NCBI GenBank assembly: GCA_964541225.1
Contig: CAZIPN010000024.1
Span: 1-32,818 of the forward strand
Length of the DNA stretch: 32,818 bases
Source of the DNA: CAZIPN01 sp964541225
GTDB lineage: Bacteria; Actinomycetota; Coriobacteriia; Anaerosomatales; JAAXUF01
Direction of reading: 5' to 3'
The position numbers and the translations under genes are program-made. This document shows, in pieces, positions 15,363-22,670 of this stretch; the first letter of the stretch is position 1; every line of letters starts with the position of its first letter. A model generated the notes under the pieces. That model saw only the letters and a list, made by a program, of their open reading frames with translations, was not told the DNA's origin and made no database searches.

Positions 15363-16322
15363 ATGGACCGCGACAGACTCTACGAGCTTCTGCGAGCAGT
15401 TTCCAGCGGCACGTGCGACCCCGCAGACGCTGCCCGCGAACTCGAAGTTCTGCCATTCGCGGAACTCGTCGATGACGCCGAGACCCACGTTCACGCCAGG
15501 GTCGATCATCACCGCGCCGTTCGAACAGGGTTCCCTGAAGTCGTCTACTGCCAGGGCAAGACCGCGGCACAGGTTGCCGCAATCACCCATGAGATCATCG
15601 GCCAGGATGCCGTAGTCCTCGCCACCCGAGCGACGCTCGAGCACTACTCGGCGATTCGCGGGTTTGCGCCGGACGCCATCTGGCACGACGCGGCGCACGT
15701 CGTGGTCGTGGATCGCCGAGAAGATCCTCCTTCACAGGGGCATGTCGTCGTCACGACCGGCGGAACAGCCGACATCCCCGTCGCGGAAGAAGCGGCCGTG
15801 TGCGCCGAGGTGATGGGCTGCCGAGTCACCCGCATCTTCGACGTCGGCGTCGCGGGACTGCACCGCCTTCTCGCGCACACCGAGACGCTGCGCTCGGCGC
15901 GCGCCATCATCGCCGTCGCCGGCATGGAGGGCGCGCTTCCGTCGCTCGTGGCCGGGCTCGTCGACGTTCCCGTTGTCGCCGTCCCGACGAGCGTGGGCTA
16001 CGGCGCGAACTTCGGAGGTGTCTCGGCACTGCTGACCATGCTGAACTCGTGCGCCGGGGGAATCGGCGTCGTCAACATCGACAACGGGTTCGGGGCGGCG
16101 GTACTCGCGACGCGAATCAACCGCCCGCCAGCACGACTGGCCGACACCCCTGACGCGCCCGACGGGCTCGACCTCCCCGATGTCGCCGCCGCACCCGCCG
16201 TACCCGCCGTACCCGACGCCCCCGCCGCCCTCGTCGCCCCCGTCGCCCCCGCCGCCCCCGACCTCCCCGAGGTCGCCGCCGTCTCTGACGCCAGTCGGCC
16301 CCCGGATCCGGCGCGCCGATGA
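15363..16322 (+). CDS. larB: Pyridinium-3,5-biscarboxylic acid mononucleotide synthase (LarB) with Ala/Pro-rich tail
   Basis: A 319-aa protein of the LarB/AIR-carboxylase-like family, which carboxylates and hydrolyses nicotinate adenine dinucleotide in synthesis of the nickel-pincer nucleotide. Conserved stretches are FPEVVYCQGKT, VVVTTGGTADIPVAEEA, GVAGLHRLL, AGMEGALPSLVAGL and PTSVGYGANFGGVSALL. From about residue 258 to the end lies a low-complexity Ala/Pro/Asp tail (nt 16140-16319) with short imperfect repeats that ordinary LarB proteins lack. I chose ATG 15363, with AAGG 6 nt upstream, over two closer in-frame ATGs upstream. Its last 4 bp overlap larC (ATGA), so the pair is coupled. Confidence 0.92.
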   Translation: MDRDRLYELLRAVSSGTCDPADAARELEVLPFAELVDDAETHVHARVDHHRAVRTGFPEVVYCQGKTAAQVAAITHEIIGQDAVVLATRATLEHYSAIRGFAPDAIWHDAAHVVVVDRREDPPSQGHVVVTTGGTADIPVAEEAAVCAEVMGCRVTRIFDVGVAGLHRLLAHTETLRSARAIIAVAGMEGALPSLVAGLVDVPVVAVPTSVGYGANFGGVSALLTMLNSCAGGIGVVNIDNGFGAAVLATRINRPPARLADTPDAPDGLDLPDVAAAPAVPAVPDAPAALVAPVAPAAPDLPEVAAVSDASRPPDPARR

Positions 16323-17524
16323 CCCCCCTTCGCGTCGCATATCTCGACTGCAGCACCGGTGTCTCTGGCGACAAGTTCCTCGGCGCACTTCTTGACGCGG
16401 GAACGCCGGGTGGCGAGTTCACCGCTCGTCACCTGCGCTCCATCGCGACCGCGCTCGCGCCGGAAGCTCGCGTCGACGTGGAGCCGGTGCTCTCGCACGG
16501 CATCCATGCGATGAGCGTGCGCGTCACCGCCGAGAACGACGTGCCCGAGCGCACATGGCGCGACATCCGCGAGCTGCTCGAAGCAGCTGCGCTGCCGGGC
16601 GACGTCCGCCGCAACGCCCTGCGCGTCTTTCAGGTCCTCGCTGACGCCGAGGCCGTCGTCCACCAGGTCGACGTCAGCGACGTGCACTTTCACGAAGTCG
16701 GTGCAATCGACTCGATCGTCGACATCGTCGGCGTGTGCGCTGGCCTTGACGCGCTGGGCATCGAGTCGATCACCGCCGGACCCGTCGCGGTTGGCAGCGG
16801 AACGACTGAGGCCGCCCACGGCCCGCTGTCCGTTCCCGCACCCGCAACCGCGGCGCTTCTCCTCGGCATGCCCATCACAGGAGGTCCCGTGCCGGGCGAG
16901 CTCACCACTCCGACGGGCGCGGCGCTCCTGAGAGGCCTCGAGTGCCGCTTCGGCGCCGTGCCGTCCATGCAGCTCGACCGCTCCGGCTTTGGCGCGGGCA
17001 CGCTTCACATCGGCATCCCAAACGTGTGTCAGCTGCTGATCGGCTCAAGCACGACAGAGCAGCCCGCGACACCATCAGCTACGCCGGAGCCGGTCGTCTT
17101 GCTTGAAACGAACATCGATCACATCGCCGCCGAGGAACTCTCCTTTGCCGCCGAGGAACTGCTCGGCGCGGGTGCGCTCGACGTGTGGCAGACTCCGATC
17201 GTGATGAAGAAAGGCCGGTCGGCCACGGCCTTTTCCGCGCTCGCAACGCCTGAGACCGCCGACGCCCTCACCGCGCTCATGATCGAGCTGACCGGCTCGC
17301 TCGGCGTGAGACACCATCGCATCGAGCGCTCGCGAGAGCCGCGCCAGTCGCTGGAAGTCGCAACGCCATGGGGGCCTGTGCGCGTGAAGTCGGGGGCCGG
17401 TCGGCTGCGACCCGAACACGACGACGTCGCGCGCATCGCACGCGAACAGTCGCTACCATACTTCGCCGTCTCTCGCGAGATCACTCGCCTTGCCGAGGAA
17501 CCCGACGCCATCGACGAACGCTAG
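16319..17524 (+). CDS. larC: Nickel insertion protein LarC
   Basis: A 401-aa CTP-dependent nickel insertase that completes the pincer cofactor. The N-terminus DCSTGVSGDKFLGALLDAG and the segment DVHFHEVGAIDSIVDIVG, with a His-rich nickel-binding neighbourhood, are family hallmarks; TNIDHIAAEEL begins the C-terminal domain. Both LarC halves are in one frame, whereas some Lactobacillus genes need a programmed frameshift. It overlaps larB by ATGA. The third factor LarE (sulfur transfer) and a LarA-type racemase are not in the window. The end overlaps by 4 bp the convergent glycosylase gene. Confidence 0.92.
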   Translation: MTPLRVAYLDCSTGVSGDKFLGALLDAGTPGGEFTARHLRSIATALAPEARVDVEPVLSHGIHAMSVRVTAENDVPERTWRDIRELLEAAALPGDVRRNALRVFQVLADAEAVVHQVDVSDVHFHEVGAIDSIVDIVGVCAGLDALGIESITAGPVAVGSGTTEAAHGPLSVPAPATAALLLGMPITGGPVPGELTTPTGAALLRGLECRFGAVPSMQLDRSGFGAGTLHIGIPNVCQLLIGSSTTEQPATPSATPEPVVLLETNIDHIAAEELSFAAEELLGAGALDVWQTPIVMKKGRSATAFSALATPETADALTALMIELTGSLGVRHHRIERSREPRQSLEVATPWGPVRVKSGAGRLRPEHDDVARIAREQSLPYFAVSREITRLAEEPDAIDER

Positions 17525-18447
17525 GCATGCTCGGACAGGACTCCTGCCGGGCCAACTCGCTCGGCAATCAGCCAGCGACCGCCCCGCTCGACCAAGAAGC
17601 CGTCTCTCGCGAGATCGCGCAGGATGTGCGCGACGTCCTCCTCGGCAGGCGCCTGGCGACCGGCGGCGCGCTCAACGGTGGCGAGTTCGTGCGCGAGTTG
17701 CTCGGCGGACAGACCCGACATGTCGGCCACGGCGTGCAAGAGCCAGGCCCGCTTCTGCCGACGCGATCCCTCGAACCGTGACTGCCGAGAATGCGCCGCA
17801 CTTCGCCGGGACGGGTTTGGCACCGTGCGCTTGAGGTGCGCGCCGTAGTCCAGAACGGCGGAGTACCATTCACGGGGACCGACTCCTTGCCGCATCGCCT
17901 CGCCAACCGCGGTGCGGACGAGCGGCGTGATCTCGCGATCAGAAACCTCATCTCGACTGGCGAACCACTCGTGCAGAAACACCGCGCGAACGTTCGTTTC
18001 TAGATAGACGGCCGGTAGGTCGTGCGCGAACACGACAACCCCCGCAGCCGTGGAATGCCCGACGCCCGGCAGTTGGCGAAGCCCCTCCTCGGTGGCAGGG
18101 AGCTGCCCGCCGTAGTTGTCGGAGACCTGCTCGGCGGTTCGCTTCAGCGCGATCGCGCGCCGATTGTAGCCAAGCCCGCGCCATGCCAGCAGCACGCCCT
18201 CCAACGAGGCGCACGCAAGTGCGTCCAGCGTTGGAAATCGTCTCAGCCACGCCTCGTACTTCGGAACGACCCGGGCAACCTGCGTCTGCTGAAGCATCAC
18301 CTCAGAGACCAAGATCGCGTAGGCATCGGTCGTGTGACGCCATGGCAGATCTCGATGGCACGCAGTCCCTTGCTCCAACACCCGTGCGACAAACTCCGTC
18401 ACATCCGCACACAGCGGCGCGGCGTCAGGGCCGGACTGCCCGACCAC
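17521..18447 (-). CDS. MutY-like adenine DNA glycosylase without Fe-S cluster
   Basis: A 308-aa HhH-GPD protein. It has the MutY entry LPWR, the catalytic-glutamate segment ILVSEVMLQQTQV (Glu49) and the helix-hairpin-helix LPGVGHSTA (about 127-135), where Ser rather than Lys points to a monofunctional glycosylase. Two features are unusual. The aspartate of the HhH-GPD family is Glu150 (YLETNVRAVF), and the region after YGAHLKR has no Cys-x6-Cys-x2-Cys cluster but instead NPSRRSAAHSRQSRFEGS. There is no C-terminal NUDIX-like domain. This matches my memory of a Fe-S-free subfamily annotated as A/G-specific adenine glycosylase. I chose GTG 18447 because AAAGG lies 6 nt upstream and the start shares a base with the preceding TAG stop; ATG 18474 is the alternative. 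Confidence 0.82.
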   Translation of the reverse strand: MVGQSGPDAAPLCADVTEFVARVLEQGTACHRDLPWRHTTDAYAILVSEVMLQQTQVARVVPKYEAWLRRFPTLDALACASLEGVLLAWRGLGYNRRAIALKRTAEQVSDNYGGQLPATEEGLRQLPGVGHSTAAGVVVFAHDLPAVYLETNVRAVFLHEWFASRDEVSDREITPLVRTAVGEAMRQGVGPREWYSAVLDYGAHLKRTVPNPSRRSAAHSRQSRFEGSRRQKRAWLLHAVADMSGLSAEQLAHELATVERAAGRQAPAEEDVAHILRDLARDGFLVERGGRWLIAERVGPAGVLSEHA

Positions 18448-18665
18448 TAGTAGCCTTTCACGTAGTAGCGACATTCGCGATGGCGCGGACACTCCGCCGG
18501 AATCTCGGCGGTGACAAATGTCCACCGATACCCCTCGACGAAGCACGAACAGTCGACCCGCTTCTTGTCAGGTTTCACGCTGATGTCGTATCGATCCTCG
18601 GTGTTGGGGATCTCTCTCCACCACACGCACTTGCCACGAACTGGTGAGTAGGGATCCCCAGGCAT
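18447..18665 (-). CDS. Conserved-looking 72-aa Cys-rich protein of unknown function
   Basis: A 72-residue protein rich in aromatic and charged residues, with cysteines near residues 13, 39, 41, 59 and 65 (CVWWREI, DCSCFVEGY, CPRHRECRYY). The spacing suggests a small metal-binding or disulfide-bonded fold but I recognise no family. There is no signal peptide. It starts 2 bp after the cupredoxin stop, without an obvious ribosome-binding site, and its stop overlaps the glycosylase GTG by one base, so it is probably translated as the middle gene of a three-gene message. Confidence 0.6.
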   Translation of the reverse strand: MPGDPYSPVRGKCVWWREIPNTEDRYDISVKPDKKRVDCSCFVEGYRWTFVTAEIPAECPRHRECRYYVKGY

Positions 18666-18667
18666 AT

Positions 18668-19009
18668 CTAGCGCTGCACAAGGACTTCGGCAGACATGGA
18701 CGTCGTAATTGAGCAGCCGTAGCGGTATGTCCCGGGCTGGTCAAACGTGTAGGAGAACTTCTTGCCCGGCTGAACCACTCCGCTGTCAAACACGCTTGCC
18801 GTGCTACTCACCGTATGGATGTTGCTGTCCTTGTTTGTCCAGACGACTGTCGTTCCCACCGGGACTATGAGATCAGAAGGAGTGAATCCAGCACTCGAGA
18901 TGGTGACGGTCTTTGTCTGTCCCACGCCCTTGGCTTTGGCGCAGCCAGTAAGCCCGACCAAGCTCAACGCCACCACCACAATCAGTGCCAACCGAATCTT
19001 CTTTGCCAT
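18668..19009 (-). CDS. Plastocyanin-like (cupredoxin) lipoprotein with altered copper site
   Basis: A 113-aa exported protein. Residues 1-23 are a lipoprotein signal ending LVGLTGC (lipid on Cys23). The mature part is a cupredoxin beta barrel: TISSAGFTPSDLIVPVGTTV, then His65 (DSNIHTVSS), Cys99 and Met105 (YGCSITTSM). Type 1 copper proteins of this kind have a second His three residues after the Cys (CSIHPSM); here it is Thr102. Copper binding may therefore be altered or lost. ATG 19009 has GGAGG 6 nt upstream. Electron transfer at the outer face of the membrane would be the normal role. Confidence 0.85.
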   Translation of the reverse strand: MAKKIRLALIVVVALSLVGLTGCAKAKGVGQTKTVTISSAGFTPSDLIVPVGTTVVWTNKDSNIHTVSSTASVFDSGVVQPGKKFSYTFDQPGTYRYGCSITTSMSAEVLVQR

Positions 19010-19112
19010 CAGTGCCTCCAGAGTGTTGACGCGGCGCCGGACACATCGCGTTTTCGGATGTATTCCCCCGGGTTCAGGGGTGCGTCGTGCGTGGACGAAG
19101 TCCCGCATGGGG

Positions 19113-19118
19113 TACAGT
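19113..19118 (+). promoter_or_regulatory. Possible -10 box for the FKBP gene
   Basis: TACAGT lies about 47 bp before the isomerase start in the divergent region with the cupredoxin gene. A GTGGAC 16 bp upstream is only a weak -35. Confidence 0.25.
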
Positions 19119-19164
19119 GACCAGGATTCGTCCGTGAGCCATTCGCTCCGAGGAGGCGCTCCAC

Positions 19165-19599
19165 ATGGCACCCAAGTCCGGTGACACCGTACGTGTCCAC
19201 TACCGTGGCACGCTGGCCGACGGCTCCGAGTTTGACGCCAGTGCCGGCCGCGAACCACTTGAGTTCGTTGTCGGCTCTGGTCAGGTCATCCCTGGATTCG
19301 ACGCGGCCGTGCTTGACCTCGAAACCGGCGACAAGACGACCGTCACGATCAGCGCTGCCGATGCTTACGGCGAGCACGACCCGGAAGGCCTGCGGAACTT
19401 CCCTCTCACCGCCTTCCCGTCCCCACCTGAGGTCGGTTGGGCAGTTGAGCTCGGCGGTCCCAACGGCGAGCGCATTCCAGCCGTCATCGCCGAGGTCGGC
19501 GATGAGGAAGTCACGCTCGATTTCAATCATCCGTTGGCAGGCAAGGACCTGACGTTCGAACTCGAACTCGTCGAGGTTGTGCCGGCAGCCTCGGAGTAG
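19165..19599 (+). CDS. FKBP-type peptidyl-prolyl cis-trans isomerase (SlyD/SlpA type)
   Basis: A 144-aa cytoplasmic isomerase and chaperone. The FKBP core is split by an insert-in-flap domain as in SlyD: GDTVRVHYRGTLADGSEFDAS, VIPGFDAAVLDLETGDK, then the insert starting AYGEHDPEG, and the closing strand DFNHPLAGKDLTFELELVEV. There is no His-rich C-terminal tail, so the nickel-storage role of E. coli SlyD is not indicated. GAGGAGG lies 6-7 nt before the ATG. Confidence 0.93.
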   Translation: MAPKSGDTVRVHYRGTLADGSEFDASAGREPLEFVVGSGQVIPGFDAAVLDLETGDKTTVTISAADAYGEHDPEGLRNFPLTAFPSPPEVGWAVELGGPNGERIPAVIAEVGDEEVTLDFNHPLAGKDLTFELELVEVVPAASE

Positions 19600-19990
19600 A
19601 GTTTCGGTCATGGGCGGCTCACCGTTGTCGGAGTGGTGATCCAAGCCGCTCGAGTCGGATTGCCTGTGTCCATCTCGGCGACTCCGCGCACCGAAGTTCC
19701 CGGAACGAATCGAGACCTGGCCAGAGGACCCGCCGAGCATTCCGCAAGAAGAGCTGCGGCCTGCGGCGGCTGCGGGAGCACGAACAGACGATCTCGCTTC
19801 ACCGCTCCTCCTACCAGACGAGAGCCACATCGCCGCTAACGCGAACTCGCTCATGCGCGCGCGTGACGCTGGCTCGACAAGCACCGAGAACTCGGTCGCT
19901 AAACGATAGCAGACGCCTGCCGCAATGTGCGAGAAACGGACGCGTTGGTGATCTCAACGGTCGCCTCAGAGGGATGGGGGGTCCTGTCGG
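19600..19990. other. 391-bp stretch without an intact gene
   Basis: Nothing certain is encoded here. The only candidate is the interrupted plus-strand frame at 19610-19909, listed separately. No terminator hairpin or repeat was recognised between the isomerase stop and the ammonium transporter stop. Confidence 0.5.
19610..19909 (+). pseudogene. Possible small gene broken by an in-frame TGA
   Basis: From ATG 19610, 11 bp after the isomerase stop, the frame runs 9 codons, meets TGA at 19637, then stays open for 89 codons to TAG at 19907. The second part has a protein-like composition (for example PERIETWPEDPPSIPQEEL and LLLPDESHIAANAN). It may be a decayed gene, a sequencing error, or chance in GC-rich DNA. 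No family is recognised. Confidence 0.25.
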
Positions 19991-21214
19991 TCAGAGGACG
20001 TAGCCAGCTTCGGCGTGCTCTGTGACGTCGAGTCCCGCAGCCTCCTCGTCGCCGGACACGCGCAGCCCGATCGTCGCATCAAGAATCTTGAGCACCACGA
20101 AGGTCACCACAAACGAGTAGCCGGCCGCCACCACGATGCCAATCGCTTCTACGAGCAGCAACCGCGGATTGCCGTGCAAGAGACCGTTCGCGCCAAGGCT
20201 GTTGACCGCCACCGTGGCAAGAAGGCCGGTGAGCAACAGGCCCAGCACGCCGCCAACTCCATGGATCCCCAAGACATCGAGTGCGTCATCGAGACCGAAG
20301 CGGCCCTTGAGCTGTACACCAAAGAAGCACGCTCCACCAACGACGACCCCTATGATCATCGCAGCTCCTGGACCGACGAAACCTGCGGCGGGAGTAATGC
20401 CGACCAACCCGGCGACGGCGCCCGAAGCGGCTCCCAAGCTGGTGGGCTTGCCGAATCTCCATGCCTCAAGCACGAGCCACGACAGCATGCCCGCAGCCGC
20501 GGCGAAGTGGGTGTTGAGAAAAGCCTGTGCCGCGAGATGGCCCGAGGTCAGCGCGGAACCTCCATTGAAGCCGAACCAACCGAACCACAGAATTCCCGCG
20601 CCCAGAAGCGTCATGGGCAGACTGTGCGGGTGATACTCCTCAGCGCCATGACCGATTCGTTTGCCGATCACGATTACGCACGCGAGCGCCGCACCAGCCG
20701 AGGACAGGTGAATGACCGTTTCTCCGGCGAAGTCGATAACGCCGAGGCTCTGCAGCCAGCCGCCACCCCACACCCAGTGTGCGAGTGGTGCGTACACCAG
20801 CAGCGACCAGGCAGCTATCAGTGCAATCCATGAACCGAATTTCATGCGCTCCGCAAACGCTCCGCTGATCAGCGCGGGCGCGATGATGGCAAACATGCAC
20901 TGGTAGGCAAGGAACACAGCGTGCGGGACTGTCGGTGCCCAATGCGAGACCGTCCCATAGACGTGCTGCATGCCGAGGAAGTCGAGCCCGCCGATCACCC
21001 CGCCGATGTCAGACCCGAATGCCAAGGTGTAGCCGACAAGTCCCCATAGCACCGTGACCACACCCATGCAGATAACGGAGTACATGATGGTCGACAGCAC
21101 GTTCTTCGCCCGCACCATGCCACCGTAGAAGAGCGCCAAACCCGGCGTCATGAAGAGCACGAGTGCGGACGACGCAAGCATCCATGCTGTGTCTCCGGTG
21201 TTGATTGCGTGCAC
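19991..21214 (-). CDS. amt: Ammonium transporter (Amt/MEP/Rh family)
   Basis: A 407-aa membrane transporter with about eleven helices. It starts INTGDTAWMLASSALVLFMTPGLALFYGG in residues 3-31, the classic Amt N-terminus, and carries TVVHLSSAGAALACV-type and ILWFGWFGFNGGS helices, the GFVGPGAAMIIGVVVGG region and the acidic cytoplasmic tail ending HAEAGYVL. GTG 21214 is the start: GGGGAGG lies 5 nt upstream and longer reading adds no family sequence. No PII (glnK) gene accompanies it, unlike many amt operons. Three 11-bp tandem repeats at 21274-21306 probably mark regulator binding. Confidence 0.95.
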   Translation of the reverse strand: MHAINTGDTAWMLASSALVLFMTPGLALFYGGMVRAKNVLSTIMYSVICMGVVTVLWGLVGYTLAFGSDIGGVIGGLDFLGMQHVYGTVSHWAPTVPHAVFLAYQCMFAIIAPALISGAFAERMKFGSWIALIAAWSLLVYAPLAHWVWGGGWLQSLGVIDFAGETVIHLSSAGAALACVIVIGKRIGHGAEEYHPHSLPMTLLGAGILWFGWFGFNGGSALTSGHLAAQAFLNTHFAAAAGMLSWLVLEAWRFGKPTSLGAASGAVAGLVGITPAAGFVGPGAAMIIGVVVGGACFFGVQLKGRFGLDDALDVLGIHGVGGVLGLLLTGLLATVAVNSLGANGLLHGNPRLLLVEAIGIVVAAGYSFVVTFVVLKILDATIGLRVSGDEEAAGLDVTEHAEAGYVL

Positions 21215-21273
21215 AGGACCTCCCCGGTTCGGCCGACTGCCGCACGCCGCGGCGTCGCGTGGACGGTATCGGC

Positions 21274-21306
21274 CGTATGTTTCCAACGTATTTCGTACAT
21301 ATTTCG
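21274..21306 (-). promoter_or_regulatory. Three 11-bp tandem repeats upstream of amt
   Basis: On the minus strand the 11-mers CGAAATATGTA, CGAAATACGTT and GGAAACATACG follow each other without gap, 60-92 bp before the amt start. GAAA(T/C) recurring every helical turn resembles sites of OmpR-family regulators such as actinobacterial GlnR (GTnAC-n6-GAAAC) and would fit nitrogen control. Confidence 0.5.
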
Positions 21307-21487
21307 CTCGTGTGATCTCACGCTCATCGGGCGCGGCCAGCATCGCGCTCCGCAACAATGTGGAAATAGGACTCGTCGCAGTGTGTGCGAGTCGCGAGAG
21401 CCCCGCTGGCCTGCGACCGCGATGCGGCCTATCGTGAGCACAGAGCCAGCGAAGGGCGAGTGCGCAGCCGGTTTGGAGGCATGCCGC

Positions 21488-22543
21488 GTGCGGACGGACA
21501 TCGACCTGCACATTCCCGCCGAGACAACTGAATGGCTTCTCGGCGAGGACAATCCGGCAGTGGCCGCACTCACGCGCCGCCTCCTGCTCCACATTCCGGA
21601 CGACTCAGCCACCGCCCGCCTCTGGGATCGCCGAAACAAGTACGCGCCCGTCGCCAGCATCCTTAGTTCGCAGCTCGACGATGGCGCATGGGCACCTCCC
21701 GAACGGGACTACCAGAAGTACGGCGGCTCTCTGTGGCAAATCCATTTCCTCGGCGAGCTGTGGGCGGATGGAGGAGACGAGCGAATCCGGCGCGGCGCCG
21801 ACTACGCGTTTCGGCGTCAGATGGCGGATGGGTCCTGGAGCTGCTGGAACATGCAGCCCAGTCGCTCGATACCATGCCTCACGGCCAATGTTGCCCGCGC
21901 GCTGGCGCGGCTGGGATACGAGCGTGACGAACGCGTACTCTCGGCACTGCGCTACTGCATCGAGCTTTTCAACGAACTCGGCGTACCGAACTGTCGCCTT
22001 GCGCACGGATACCAGCTCAACGGCTACTGCCACATGCTCATCCCCAAGCTCCTTCTCTTCCTCGCCGAGATACCGCGCGATGCATGGCCGAGCGGCGCGA
22101 CAGAACTCCAGGAGGACTGCGTGGCGAGGCTGCGCGACAAGTCGATCTCACGATGCCTTCCTGCTGAGGCGAGGGCCTTCAGCGAACTGACGCGATCCGC
22201 GAACGCCTCGCGGCGCGAGGAGCTGCGAGAGAGGTTTCTTGCCGAGCATCCAGCCCTGCACTACGGAGACAAGCCAAGCTGGCTACGGTTTGGGTATCCC
22301 TTGTCGTACAACTCCGACACGCTCGAAGCACTGTTCGCGCTTGCACTGCACGACGAGATTCGCAGACCCGAGTACGAGGAAGCTCTTGAGTTGGTCAGGG
22401 CCTCCGGCGGCTCGGACCTGCGATGGGCCATGCGCAGCTCTCTCAATGGAAAGATGCTCGCCGACGTCGAGACCAAAGGGGCTCCCAGCAAGTGGCTCAC
22501 ACTCCGCAGCTTGCTGGTCCTAGCCCACTTCTCGTCTCCATGA
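21488..22543 (+). CDS. Alpha/alpha-toroid (prenyltransferase/squalene-cyclase-like) protein of unknown function
   Basis: A 351-aa soluble protein with the repeating helix pattern of the terpenoid cyclase/protein prenyltransferase toroid: YGGSLWQIHFLGELWADG, RQMADGSWSCWNMQP and LTANVARALARLGY are QW-like repeats, and KGAPSKWLTLRSLLVL closes the ring. A DxDD motif of true cyclases is not visible. GTG 21488 is supported by GGAGG 8 nt upstream; upstream in-frame ATG 21422 lacks one. It lies 127 bp before the corrinoid methyltransferase genes on the same strand, so a link to them is possible but unproven. Confidence 0.7.
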   Translation: MRTDIDLHIPAETTEWLLGEDNPAVAALTRRLLLHIPDDSATARLWDRRNKYAPVASILSSQLDDGAWAPPERDYQKYGGSLWQIHFLGELWADGGDERIRRGADYAFRRQMADGSWSCWNMQPSRSIPCLTANVARALARLGYERDERVLSALRYCIELFNELGVPNCRLAHGYQLNGYCHMLIPKLLLFLAEIPRDAWPSGATELQEDCVARLRDKSISRCLPAEARAFSELTRSANASRREELRERFLAEHPALHYGDKPSWLRFGYPLSYNSDTLEALFALALHDEIRRPEYEEALELVRASGGSDLRWAMRSSLNGKMLADVETKGAPSKWLTLRSLLVLAHFSSP

Positions 22544-22670
22544 TTGTCGGGGCACCGCAGCGCCCATGACGAATCGCCGATGGAGTAGTATCGAACCACC
22601 CGGCGCTCCTTCACACGAACACCAGCACACGCCTTCTTCATCCAACTCGGAGAACAGCAGCGGGGGCGAG

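Noticed and set aside
15998..17008. A 336-codon minus-strand frame across larB/larC
   Set aside because: It runs opposite two clearly coding, overlapping genes and has a composition typical of antisense reading.
19637..19639. TGA as a selenocysteine codon
   Set aside because: There is no adjacent stem-loop that I can support and no known selenoprotein family; decay or error is simpler.
19009..19884. A 291-codon minus-strand frame over the FKBP gene
   Set aside because: The plus strand holds a complete isomerase with a strong ribosome-binding site; the minus frame has no motif.
21215..22670. Cobalamin riboswitch before the corrinoid genes
   Set aside because: I found none of the conserved B12-box sequence in the two upstream intergenic regions.
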